From positions 1 through 19,126 of the forward strand of contig CALCRD010000438.1 in NCBI GenBank assembly GCA_937894355.1: DNA of 19,126 nt, given 5' to 3'. The translations under genes and the position numbers were made by a program. This DNA comes from an uncultured Bacillus sp. GTDB taxonomy: Bacteria; Bacillota; Bacilli; Bacillales; Cytobacillaceae. Below are positions 1-6,364 of the stretch, piece after piece; positions within the stretch are counted from its first letter, which is position 1, and each line of letters starts with the position of its first letter. The notes under the pieces were generated by a model that ran no database searches, had not been told where the DNA came from, and worked only from the letters and a program-made list of their open reading frames with translations.

Positions 1-54
1 ACAAGCGTAGAGACGGACGTTACGGGTTAATCGAAGCACAATAATATACAAAAC

Positions 55-92
55 AAAAACACAGTTCTGGATTTTCAGGACTGTGTTTTTTT
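55..92 (+). terminator. Rho-independent terminator, possibly bidirectional
   Basis: The arms AAAAACACAGT (55-65) and ACTGTGTTTTT (80-90) pair perfectly. A short inner CTG/CAG stem (67-69 with 76-78) extends the pairing and a T run follows to 92. The A-rich 5' flank means it could also work on the minus strand. It probably ends a gene lying before the window. Confidence 0.8.
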
Positions 93-197
93 ATCAGTAA
101 AGAAAGTATAAAATTTTTAACTTGGAATAGTGCTAAGCGCAAAGTTCTTTCGCAACTAGTCGACAAAAAGATGCAGAGCCCTTCACCTGCAATCATG

Positions 198-223
198 ACC
201 GATGAGGAACCGCTCATATCGGT
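198..223. other. Unassigned hairpin in non-coding DNA
   Basis: ACCGAT (198-203) pairs with ATCGGT (218-223), and GAG (204-206) pairs with CTC (213-215), leaving a two-base bulge. No T tract follows, so it is not an ordinary terminator. Bases 93-250 contain no convincing gene and I cannot match the hairpin to a known riboswitch. Confidence 0.35.
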
Positions 224-257
224 TGGGTGGTCAGACTAAGCGCCAAATCTGATAAAT

Positions 258-440
258 AGACGGACGGATTCCGCTTAATTAGTGAAAATCATCAAAAATA
301 GCTTCAATAGACGGACAAATTCCGCTTATTGAAGCGAAAAACGTGAAAATAAGGGATATTGCGATGCATTACCGGAAAAACTCCGCTTATTCCCCCTGAA
401 ATGAGCACTATTTTGCAAATAACCGGAAAAACTCCGCTTC
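258..440. repeat. Four dispersed copies of a CGGA-N5-TCCG-CTT element
   Basis: Copies lie at 258-277, 309-328, 371-389 and 422-440. Each holds the small inverted repeat CGGA-N5-TCCG followed by CTTA or CTTC. The first two begin AGACGGAC and the last two ACCGGAAAA. The copies end 51, 61 and 51 bases apart, so this is a loose cluster rather than a strict tandem array. A degenerate copy may sit at 11-30. The region has no supportable gene. It looks like an intergenic repeat family of the host lineage. Confidence 0.6.
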
Positions 441-449
441 GTATAATCC

Positions 450-500
450 TTCGGCTACTTCAGCTTGTCGTGAGCTGACCAAGGCGCTTGCACTTTTCTT
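450..500. repeat. Probable fragment of a common Bacillus intergenic repeat
   Basis: The segment carries the inverted arms TCAGCT (460-465) and AGCTGA (473-478), then CCAAGGCGCTTGC and a T-rich end. From memory this resembles a repeat family found between genes in many Bacillus and Geobacillus genomes. I cannot run the comparison, so the family assignment is tentative. Confidence 0.35.
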
Positions 501-697
501 AAGCACAAAATAAAAATTCCGTAATCTATTTTTGTTTTTTTTCAATAGAATTCGCATAATTGAACACACTCTAAAATAAGTATGCTTGGCCCTGGTAGTC
601 AGCGGCGAACATTTTCTTTATAATTAAAATCAGCAATAGTGTTACTAGAAAAAAGCCACCACACCAAGCAATCGGACAGGAAGGAGACACCAAGCAG

Positions 698-1270
698 ATG
701 AAGCAAGTAGACATATTTCTTGCCTTTTTTAGAGTGGGAATTCTTGGATATGGAGGAGGACCGTCCTCGATTCCGTTAGTACATAAAGAAGTCGTAGAAC
801 GATACAAATGGATGGATTCTGATGAATTTAGCGATGTGCTAGCACTTGGCAATGCCCTCCCTGGACCAATCAATACGAAAATGTCCGGTTACATTGGCTA
901 TCGTGTCGGCGGTGTCTTGGGCATGATTACTGCCCTAATTGCAACAATCTTACCAACCGCTATTCTGATGGTTCTGTTGTTGAAGGTATTAAACGCCTAT
1001 AAGGATAAGCCATGGGTAAGCGGCATGTCCTCGGCAGTGGTGCCAGTCGTGGCCGTAATGCTGACAACCCTTACCTGGAATTTTATAAAAAAATCAAAGT
1101 CATCAAATTTAGGCTGGGTCTGGACCTTTGTTTTTGTGATTGGAAGCGTTGTTTTATTACAATTACTCCACGTTCACCCGGCAATTATCATATTTTCCTT
1201 ATTAATTGGTGCCCTGTTAAAAAAGGATTCAACATCGACAGCCACTAATAAAAAGGAGTCACAGTCATGA
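698..1270 (+). CDS. Short-chain chromate transporter, first subunit (CHR family)
   Basis: A 190-residue membrane protein with one CHR domain, predicted to export chromate or a related oxyanion. The family signatures are visible: FRVGILGYGGGPSSIPLV near residues 11-28, a V-R-W step in EVVERYKW, and LALGNALPGP followed by a conserved IGY. Hydrophobic helices follow at about 75-95, 105-122, 140-155 and 162-175. Long-chain ChrA proteins carry two such domains in one chain; short-chain members are encoded as adjacent pairs, as here (compare ywrA/ywrB of Bacillus subtilis). The ATG is preceded by AGGAAGGAGAC at good spacing. The stop overlaps the next start as ATGA, so the two genes are translationally coupled. 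No regulator gene of the pair is in the window. Substrate is inferred from family only. Confidence 0.85.
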   Translation: MKQVDIFLAFFRVGILGYGGGPSSIPLVHKEVVERYKWMDSDEFSDVLALGNALPGPINTKMSGYIGYRVGGVLGMITALIATILPTAILMVLLLKVLNAYKDKPWVSGMSSAVVPVVAVMLTTLTWNFIKKSKSSNLGWVWTFVFVIGSVVLLQLLHVHPAIIIFSLLIGALLKKDSTSTATNKKESQS

Positions 1271-1797
1271 TTTACTTAAAAATATTTTTAGCCTTTTTCA
1301 TTCCAGGAATTCTTGGATATGGAGGAGGACCGTCCTCGATTCCGCTAGTTGAAGCTGAAGTCGTCGACCGCTATCATTGGTTAACAGTAAATGAATTCAG
1401 TGAGGTGTTGGCACTAGGGAATTCCTTGCCAGGACCAATTGCCACGAAAATGGCAAGCTACATCGGCTATGAAGTAGCAGGAACTCTAGGCTCAATAACA
1501 GCTGTTTTTGCCACAGTAGCACCATCCCTAGTTCTAATGATTGGCTTGCTCAGCTTAATGATGAAATATAAAGATTCCCCGCGGGTAAAAAGAATGACAA
1601 TAGTCGTCAGACCAGTGATCGCCGTCTTACTTGGCCTAATAGCCTTTGAGATGTTTTTTGCATCATATGACCACAATGGGTGGATCCAAACAGTTGTAAT
1701 TGCTATCATCAGCTTCTTTCTTATGGAAAAAATAAAAATCCATCCTGCCTATGTAATTGTAGGAGCGCTTGTATATGGGGGAATATTCCTGTCTTAA
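1267..1797 (+). CDS. Short-chain chromate transporter, second subunit (CHR family)
   Basis: A 176-residue paralog of the preceding gene, again one CHR domain, with FIPGILGYGGGPSSIPLV near the N-terminus, VVDRYHW, LALGNSLPGP and an IGY motif. In known short-chain pairs both proteins are required, with opposite membrane topology, to form one functional exporter, so these two probably make a heteromer. The start overlaps the previous stop by four bases and has AAAAAGGAG just upstream inside the first gene. A 39-base stretch encoding GILGYGGGPSSIP (1306-1344) is identical in DNA to the first gene although the rest has diverged. The gene ends with TAA, and the next clear terminator is about 190 bases downstream. 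Confidence 0.85.
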   Translation: MIYLKIFLAFFIPGILGYGGGPSSIPLVEAEVVDRYHWLTVNEFSEVLALGNSLPGPIATKMASYIGYEVAGTLGSITAVFATVAPSLVLMIGLLSLMMKYKDSPRVKRMTIVVRPVIAVLLGLIAFEMFFASYDHNGWIQTVVIAIISFFLMEKIKIHPAYVIVGALVYGGIFLS

Positions 1798-1988
1798 CAA
1801 AGGAAATTGTCCAATCATCTGGTCAATAATACCATCACAATCAGCGCTAGTGAAAAAACTTGCAAAAAAATATATTGAAAAAACCCCAAAGTCTTAAACA
1901 AATCTAAAGAATAAAAATCGTATCCATGTCTCTATTCTAAAAAAATATCTACGGGAAAACACTGAAAAAATCCAAAATAATCTTGATG

Positions 1989-2031
1989 AAAAGAAAACGC
2001 AGGAGAGAACCAAGCCAGCGTTTTCTTTTTT
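1989..2031 (+). terminator. Rho-independent terminator
   Basis: AAAAGAAAACGC (1989-2000) pairs perfectly with GCGTTTTCTTTT (2018-2029), and the T run extends to about 2031. It lies behind the chromate transporter pair and ahead of the first SQR-like promoter. The 1798-2241 gap otherwise holds only the regulatory elements listed separately. Confidence 0.75.
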
Positions 2032-2081
2032 GTGATTATATACACATGGAAAGTGTTCGTTTTTTTTCAATTATTTTCCTT

Positions 2082-2105
2082 TAAATAGGTGAAAAGCCCT
2101 ATTTA
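2082..2105. promoter_or_regulatory. Inverted AGG-N8-CCT element, copy 1
   Basis: TAAATAGG (2082-2089) and CCTATTTA (2098-2105) form perfect 8-base arms around an 8-base centre. Related elements occur at 5815-5834 and 6201-6222. It lies about 100 bases upstream of the ATACCC/GGGTAT box of the first SQR-like gene, nearly the same distance as copy 3 from its box. That makes it a candidate activator or second-operator site. The binding protein is unknown. Confidence 0.45.
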
Positions 2106-2203
2106 TTTAAATGTCTCTTTATTATTTTAAAATACATGTTATCTTTGAATTAGAAACAAAATTCATAATATTTATCATTCATAGAAAAATATTATACACC
2201 ATC

Positions 2204-2219
2204 ATACCCATAAGGGTAT
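2204..2219. promoter_or_regulatory. CsoR/CstR-like operator palindrome, box A
   Basis: The box is ATACCC-ATAA-GGGTAT, a perfect 6-base inverted repeat ending 22 bases before the start codon at 2242. The right half overlaps a possible -10 sequence TATAAA (2217-2222), the position expected for a repressor. The G-tract-flanked ATACCC/GGGTAT form resembles operators of the CsoR/CstR (DUF156) repressor family. CstR in Staphylococcus aureus controls sqr and other sulfur genes in response to sulfane sulfur. The regulator gene itself is not in the window. Confidence 0.6.
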
Positions 2220-2241
2220 AAAAAGGTGGGGGGAGATTAAT

Positions 2242-3663
2242 ATGGCAAAAGTAGTTGTTATCGGTGCAGGTTTTTCAGGACAAACCGCAGCCCTTTATTT
2301 AAGAAAGAATCTTGGACGTGAACATGAAGTAATGGTCATTAATCCCTGGCCAAGATTTACCTACATCCCATCATTAGTTTGGGTTGGAGTCGGGGCAATG
2401 GAACCAGAGAAAACCATGTTCGAACTAGCTCCAGTTTTTAAAAAGCATGGAATCAATTTCATTCAAGCTTGGGCTAGAGAAATCCACACAGATGACCAAT
2501 ATGTATTAGTTGAAAATAATGATGGTGAAAAAACAAAAGTCGATTACGACTATGTTATTAACGCCACTGGTCCACATTTGAACTTTGAAGGTACAGAAGG
2601 CCTTGGTCCAGATGCTGGAAATTCCCATTCAATTTGTAATATCCATCATGCAAAAATGGCTCGTGATGCTTATCTTGAACAAGTTAAAAGAATGGAAAAT
2701 GGCGAAACTGTTAGACTATTAATTGGGACAGGCCATGGCCAAGCAACGTGCCAAGGTGCTGCACTCGAATACATTACCAATATTCATAGCGATCTCGTCA
2801 AACGTGGTTTAAGAGATAAAGCGAAAATTATGTGGATATCTAATGAACCTAAATTAGGCGATCTTGGAGTCGGTGGTCTTCATGCCTCAAAATATGGTTA
2901 CATCATGCAATCTGATTCCTTTTTAAAATCGCTTTTTTCAGAACATGAAATCTACTTTCAAGTTCAATCAGCTGTCCAAAGGGTGGAACAAGGAAAAGCA
3001 ATTTGGGAAAATTATGAAGGCGAATATGGCGAAACTGAATTTGATTTTGCTATGTTAATTCCCCAATTCAAAGGAACAAAAATTAACTATATCGATAAAG
3101 ACGGCAACGATATTACAGCAAAAATGACCAATCCAGGTGGCTTTACACTTGTTGATGGTAACTACGGGAAAAAATGGGACGATCTGAAGGCATCTGACTG
3201 GCCATCAACCTATCAAACACCTAGTTATCCGAATATTTTTGCAGCAGGAATCGCTTTTGCCACACCAGGGGCTGTTTCTAAACCTCATACTACCAAAAAT
3301 GGAACTGTCATTAACGCAACAACACCACGGACTGGTATGGCATCAGGAATCATCGGTAAAATTGCTGCGTTGAATGTTGTTGACATGATTGAAGGAAAAC
3401 AACCATCGCATCACGAATCTATGACAGAGATGGCCGGTGCATGTATCGCTTCGATTGGAAAATCAATCGTAAATGGAGCAGCAGCATCAATCATCATGTA
3501 TCCAGTCGTACCAGACTATGAAAGATACCCTGATTATGGTCGTGATTTAAAAATAACCGACATGGAAATCGGACTTGCAGGTGCTTGGATCAAAAGAACC
3601 CTTCACACCGTGTTTATCTACAAAATGAAAGGTAATCCCGGCTGGAGCATAATCCCAGAATAA
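2242..3663 (+). CDS. sqr: Sulfide:quinone oxidoreductase-like flavoprotein, copy 1
   Basis: A 473-residue FAD-dependent oxidoreductase predicted to oxidise sulfide to sulfane sulfur and reduce quinone at the inner face of the membrane. The N-terminal dinucleotide motif GAGFSG (8-13) binds FAD. Three cysteines, C132 (SICNIHH), C170 (GQATCQGAA) and C401 (AGACIAS), are placed like the three redox cysteines of SQR. The C-terminal segment with KRTLHTVFIYKMKG is basic and hydrophobic, suiting monotopic membrane attachment. The length is at the upper end for SQR and the exact SQR type is unresolved. A GGGGGGAG ribosome site precedes the ATG. A 44-aa gene follows 19 bases later, and an operator-like palindrome lies just upstream. 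A close paralog is at 6365-7786. An alternative is another member of the disulfide-reductase/FCSD superfamily using a different sulfur substrate. Confidence 0.8.
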   Translation: MAKVVVIGAGFSGQTAALYLRKNLGREHEVMVINPWPRFTYIPSLVWVGVGAMEPEKTMFELAPVFKKHGINFIQAWAREIHTDDQYVLVENNDGEKTKVDYDYVINATGPHLNFEGTEGLGPDAGNSHSICNIHHAKMARDAYLEQVKRMENGETVRLLIGTGHGQATCQGAALEYITNIHSDLVKRGLRDKAKIMWISNEPKLGDLGVGGLHASKYGYIMQSDSFLKSLFSEHEIYFQVQSAVQRVEQGKAIWENYEGEYGETEFDFAMLIPQFKGTKINYIDKDGNDITAKMTNPGGFTLVDGNYGKKWDDLKASDWPSTYQTPSYPNIFAAGIAFATPGAVSKPHTTKNGTVINATTPRTGMASGIIGKIAALNVVDMIEGKQPSHHESMTEMAGACIASIGKSIVNGAAASIIMYPVVPDYERYPDYGRDLKITDMEIGLAGAWIKRTLHTVFIYKMKGNPGWSIIPE

Positions 3664-3682
3664 ACAATAGAGGTGAATCCAA

Positions 3683-3817
3683 ATGGAACTAAGCAAAGAA
3701 ATGAAGCCAACACTACGGACACGGTTAGCCAGACAATGTGTACTCTATCAATTTGTCCGCTTTGTAACATTAAATCTGAAAATCGTAAAGGTAGCATTAT
3801 TCCCACCAAAACACTAA
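3683..3817 (+). CDS. 44-aa small basic protein paired with SQR-like gene, copy 1
   Basis: An unrecognised 44-residue protein beginning MELSKEMKPT and ending KVALFPPKH. Its case rests on a second copy of identical length at the same place behind the second SQR-like gene: about 29 of 44 residues are identical, including LSKEMKPT, Cys19, YQFVRF and the C-terminal KVALFPPKH. It has an AGAGGTG ribosome site, starts 19 bases after the SQR stop and ends just before a strong terminator, so it is co-transcribed. The middle (about 17-40) alternates hydrophobic and basic residues and could form an amphipathic membrane-surface helix. It has one conserved cysteine and no signal peptide. A role as SQR partner, membrane tether or sulfur relay is only inference. 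Confidence 0.75.
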   Translation: MELSKEMKPTLRTRLARQCVLYQFVRFVTLNLKIVKVALFPPKH

Positions 3818-3826
3818 AACCAAAAC

Positions 3827-3879
3827 AAAAGCTGACTCAGAATCGTTAAATAAAGACGATATGAGTCAGCTTTTTTTTT
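3827..3879 (+). terminator. Strong rho-independent terminator of the first SQR operon
   Basis: AAAAGCTGACTCA (3827-3839) pairs perfectly with TGAGTCAGCTTTT (3862-3874), followed by nine or more T. It closes the SQR-like plus 44-aa operon. Confidence 0.9.
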
Positions 3880-4151
3880 CTTTCTTTATAAAAAAATCCC
3901 AGCAACGGAATTTTTTGAGTGTTTTATGGATATTTTACCTAGTACCAGTATAGGTATAATGGTTAAATGGGTATTTTTGGTGGAATTCCGTTATTTTATA
4001 TTGCGTATTATTGGGAATTCCTCTCTTCAAGCTGGAGTTAATTGGCTATCTTGTTTGCTTCTAACAATAATACCTATTTTCTCGGGTTGGTTGCATCAAG
4101 GAAAAGGTAATATTGAGGAAATAATGTTAATTTTAGTGGGATAAAATCGGT

Positions 4152-4167
4152 ATACCTACAGGGGTAT
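4152..4167. promoter_or_regulatory. Orphan CsoR/CstR-like operator palindrome, box B
   Basis: The box is ATACCT-ACAG-GGGTAT, the same 16-base design as boxes A, C and D with one arm mismatch, and TATAAC overlaps its right arm. No intact gene begins near it on either strand. It may be a relic of a lost member of the regulon. Confidence 0.45.
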
Positions 4168-4195
4168 AACGGTAAAATCGATAATAAAGCTAATG

Positions 4196-4347
4196 TATTG
4201 GGGACAAATAATTGAAAAGTGCTAGCAGATTAGGTATTCAATGAGGCTTATTGGAGACAATTCACTCAAAAAAGCTAGCATATCTGTCCCCAATAGACCG
4301 TATTGGGGACAAAAAACATACATTTGCTAGCAGATTGGGTATTCAAT
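4196..4347. repeat. 47-bp direct repeat pair with an inverted third copy
   Basis: Two 47-base units (4196-4242 and 4301-4347) both start TATTGGGGACAAA, contain TGCTAGCAGATT and end GGTATTCAAT. Between them, 4274-4295 is an inverted partial copy holding GCTAGC and TGTCCCCAATA, and 4250-4260 has a degenerate TTGGAGACAA. The arms TATTGGGGACA and TGTCCCCAATA could form a long hairpin. No transposase or target duplication is visible. It may be a REP-like element or a miniature mobile element remnant. Confidence 0.6.
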
Positions 4348-4445
4348 AAACCATGACACTCTTGGATAACCCCAATAATTGCATTAGAGGGAGAATTCAC
4401 TGAAGCTTTATATTACGGAATTATATAAAACCAAAAACGTATTTT

Positions 4446-4481
4446 ATAAAAAAACCCAGCAACAGAACTAGTTGCTGGGTT
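4446..4481 (-). terminator. Rho-independent terminator of the minus-strand membrane protein gene
   Basis: Read on the minus strand, AACCCAGCAAC (4481-4471) pairs with GTTGCTGGGTT (4463-4453), followed by a T run (the A tract at 4448-4454). It starts 15 bases after the stop of the gene at 4496. Confidence 0.85.
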
Positions 4482-4495
4482 AATTAATAATCTTC

Positions 4496-5713
4496 CTAAA
4501 CTGCCTTATTTACGCTTACAGACCTAGTTTTCTTTGGTAAACTAAATAACTTTTTATTCAATTTGAAAATCGTTGTAATCGATTTTAATTGAACGATTAC
4601 AAATGGAACTAGCATGGCAAAATAAACCGCTGAAAATTGTGTAACGATTCCAGTTTTGACAAAACCCCAATGAATAAAGAACATTCCTAGTACAAAAAAC
4701 GCAACCCCTGGACAAATTAAAGAGAAGCTTCCAGGACTTTTTTCTTCTCCATGAATCATATCGCTGAAATAATTAATATTTTTCAGAACAGAGTAACCAA
4801 TTAAGCCAAACATCACTTGAATGGAAACAAATACTGTAAGTGGAATGAAAAGTGGTAGTGCAGCTGGCTCTGGGTTGTGTAATAGATTATGGTTTAGCCC
4901 TGCATATAAGCGGACAATCGTTATACCAAGTAGTGTAAGAATTGGAATCACCATCCAAAGCGAAGGACTTCCAGCTTTGTCAATTCCGTGTTTAAAGATT
5001 GATTTAAATCCTAGAGCCATTTTTAGCATCATCAACATCAGCGCAAAACTTCCAAAGAAAATAGCCATTACCGTTGCGATCATCGATACGGCAAGAGTAT
5101 GACTCATAGCAGCCGGAGCAGCAAAACCAACAGCCACCATTGATAAAGCAAATACCGCTAACATTTGACTTAAATTGTTGTTGCTAACAAAGTCGAAATC
5201 GCCATTTTTGATAAAACGAGTAAAGTACGATTTAAAAATAGCTAAAGTATAAAATCCTGTTAAGAAATAAGCTAGTAAGGCAAATGGGAATAAATATTCA
5301 ACAATATCCCATAGGTTAGGCACAAATACTCCAGCTACAATAAATAGGACATTTATCGTCATTCCTAAAGTAAGTGGAATCGCCATTAACGATACTTCAC
5401 CATTTGATTGTTTTAGTTTGGCATAGGCCTCAGTTTTCTTATAAAGTCGATACTCTCTTAAATTCCAAAATAATAAGCGGAAGTGCTTATAGCTGAAAAA
5501 TAAGATGCCAAGTAAAGCAATCCCAACTGTAATGGATATGAATCGATTATCTCCCATTAACACTGGATAGACATGTTCAAAGTTGGCCATCGGTCTCCCT
5601 GGATGCTTTACCATGAACATTAAATACATGAAAAATGAAATAGCTAATCCACCACTTCCTAACGCAGATAGAAAATACAATGGACTATAATTTTCTCTTA
5701 AATTTTTTCTCAA
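4496..5713 (-). CDS. Ten-helix integral membrane protein, possible TsoY/TehA-like family
   Basis: A 405-residue polytopic membrane protein with about ten hydrophobic segments (roughly 11-35, 57-75, 107-128, 135-158, 182-203, 208-232, 251-270, 285-310, 332-350, 355-378) and a basic C-terminal tail. Ten helices and overall length fit the TehA/SLAC1 anion-channel fold. The N-terminal SPLYFLSALGSGGLAISFF reminds me of the family NCBI labels TsoY, but I cannot confirm this. Its only cysteine is C334 in SLICPGVAFF, at the start of a helix, which could be functional. The start is TTG (5713-5711), with GGGGGA just upstream; no better ATG is available. The gene lies between two SQR-like operons, divergent from the second, with an operator-like palindrome 21 bases before its start, so a role in sulfur compound transport or oxidation is inferred. 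Confidence 0.7.
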   Translation of the reverse strand: MRKNLRENYSPLYFLSALGSGGLAISFFMYLMFMVKHPGRPMANFEHVYPVLMGDNRFISITVGIALLGILFFSYKHFRLLFWNLREYRLYKKTEAYAKLKQSNGEVSLMAIPLTLGMTINVLFIVAGVFVPNLWDIVEYLFPFALLAYFLTGFYTLAIFKSYFTRFIKNGDFDFVSNNNLSQMLAVFALSMVAVGFAAPAAMSHTLAVSMIATVMAIFFGSFALMLMMLKMALGFKSIFKHGIDKAGSPSLWMVIPILTLLGITIVRLYAGLNHNLLHNPEPAALPLFIPLTVFVSIQVMFGLIGYSVLKNINYFSDMIHGEEKSPGSFSLICPGVAFFVLGMFFIHWGFVKTGIVTQFSAVYFAMLVPFVIVQLKSITTIFKLNKKLFSLPKKTRSVSVNKAV

Positions 5714-5734
5714 ATTAATCCCCCTTTATGCTAT

Positions 5735-5750
5735 ATACCCCGTAGGGTAT
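5735..5750. promoter_or_regulatory. CsoR/CstR-like operator palindrome, box C
   Basis: The box is ATACCC-CGTA-GGGTAT, perfect 6-base arms, 21 bases upstream of the TTG start of the minus-strand membrane protein gene. Sequence and placement match box A before the first SQR-like gene, arguing for shared control by one trans-acting repressor. Confidence 0.6.
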
Positions 5751-5791
5751 TCTGTTTTCCTAGTGTATGCGCTAAGGCAGAAAAATCCAAC

Positions 5792-5834
5792 AATTTATCA
5801 CTAATTCTGTAGTATTTAGGGAGAAACCCCTATT
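5792..5834. promoter_or_regulatory. AATTTATCACTAAT plus AGG-N8-CCT element, copy 2
   Basis: AATTTATCACTAAT (5792-5805), a 10-base gap, then a TTAGGG/CCCCTATT inverted element (5816-5834). The same two-part arrangement with the same gap occurs at 6179-6221 on the same strand, 387 bases away. It lies in the divergent intergenic region, on the membrane protein side. The duplication may reflect two promoters or a copied upstream region. Confidence 0.45.
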
Positions 5835-6178
5835 GGTTAACGAAGATTACTACCAGTAAAAGCCATAGCTTCATATCTATATGGGGTTTATTTTTATCGC
5901 AGATATCCCACGATTGATGGAAGTTTCGCTTCATACTCACAAATTTTTTATTTAGGCTCTTTTCTCAAACTTTGTTGCTTTTTAAGATGTAAACAAAGTG
6001 TTTATACTACTTTTTTGACAGAAACAACCAACATTTATAAAAAAAAACTTACAAATTTACTTTCAAACTACAAAATAACCGTTACTACGTAAAAATCAAA
6101 TTCAAAATTTTAACAACAATCTTTACAAAAACAGCCTTAATTTAATTCGGTTTTTGCTCTACCAATTAATAATTCGAT

Positions 6179-6222
6179 AATTTATCACTAATATTTTAAT
6201 TATTAGGGTAAAACCCCTATTT
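6179..6222. promoter_or_regulatory. AATTTATCACTAAT plus AGG-N8-CCT element, copy 3
   Basis: AATTTATCACTAAT (6179-6192), a 10-base gap, then TTAGGG with AAAA and CCCCTATT (6203-6221). The element ends 97 bases before box D, close to the 100-base distance between copy 1 and box A. That makes it a plausible upstream control site of the second SQR-like gene. The rest of the 5751-6364 gap is AT-rich with a weak TTGACA/TATAAA pair near 6015-6042 and no gene. Confidence 0.45.
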
Positions 6223-6310
6223 GTATTAGTGGGTATTTATATTTTTCTAAAATATGATACTTTAGATACATAAGTCAATATTCAAATGTTACAGATATAA
6301 AAATTTTTGC

Positions 6311-6350
6311 AATCTGTTATACCCTACGTGGTATTGCTATATAACAGATT
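6311..6350. promoter_or_regulatory. CsoR/CstR-like operator palindrome, box D, inside an 11-base inverted repeat
   Basis: The core 6319-6334 reads ATACCC-TACG-TGGTAT, one mismatch from a perfect palindrome. It is embedded in a larger inverted repeat, AATCTGTTATA (6311-6321) and TATAACAGATT (6340-6350). The right arm ends directly against the GAAGGGAG ribosome site of the gene at 6365. TGC-TATATA (6335-6343) is a possible extended -10. The outer repeat may enlarge the operator or form an mRNA hairpin next to the ribosome site. Confidence 0.55.
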
Positions 6351-6364
6351 GAAGGGAGATTAAT

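Larger units (their letters stand above)
3880..4442. other. Non-coding, apparently decayed region between the first SQR operon and the membrane protein gene
   Basis: I see no supportable gene. A 72-codon open frame at 3926-4144 lacks a ribosome site and any recognisable motif. Bases 3885-3910 nearly duplicate 4443-4467, the T-tract arm of the next terminator, but the pairing arm is missing, so this is a half-terminator remnant. An orphan operator palindrome sits at 4152-4167 and a repeat element at 4196-4347. Together these suggest debris of an earlier duplicated gene or an inserted element. Confidence 0.5.

Noticed and set aside
20..217. 65-codon open frame on the minus strand
   Set aside because: It spans a clear terminator hairpin, lacks a ribosome site and shows no protein-like pattern.
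571..873. 100-codon minus-strand frame opposite the first chromate transporter gene
   Set aside because: It overlaps a confident CHR-family gene and shows no motif; it is a shadow frame.
3926..4144. 72-codon plus-strand frame with hydrophobic stretches
   Set aside because: There is no ribosome site and no recognisable family. Hydrophobicity is expected from AT-rich DNA. It is kept only as possible gene debris.
5988..6006. TGTAAACA-AAG-TGTTTATA inverted repeat as a regulator site
   Set aside because: It has one mismatch, does not fit Fnr, Rex or cre consensus, and lies far from either gene start; too weak alone in AT-rich DNA.
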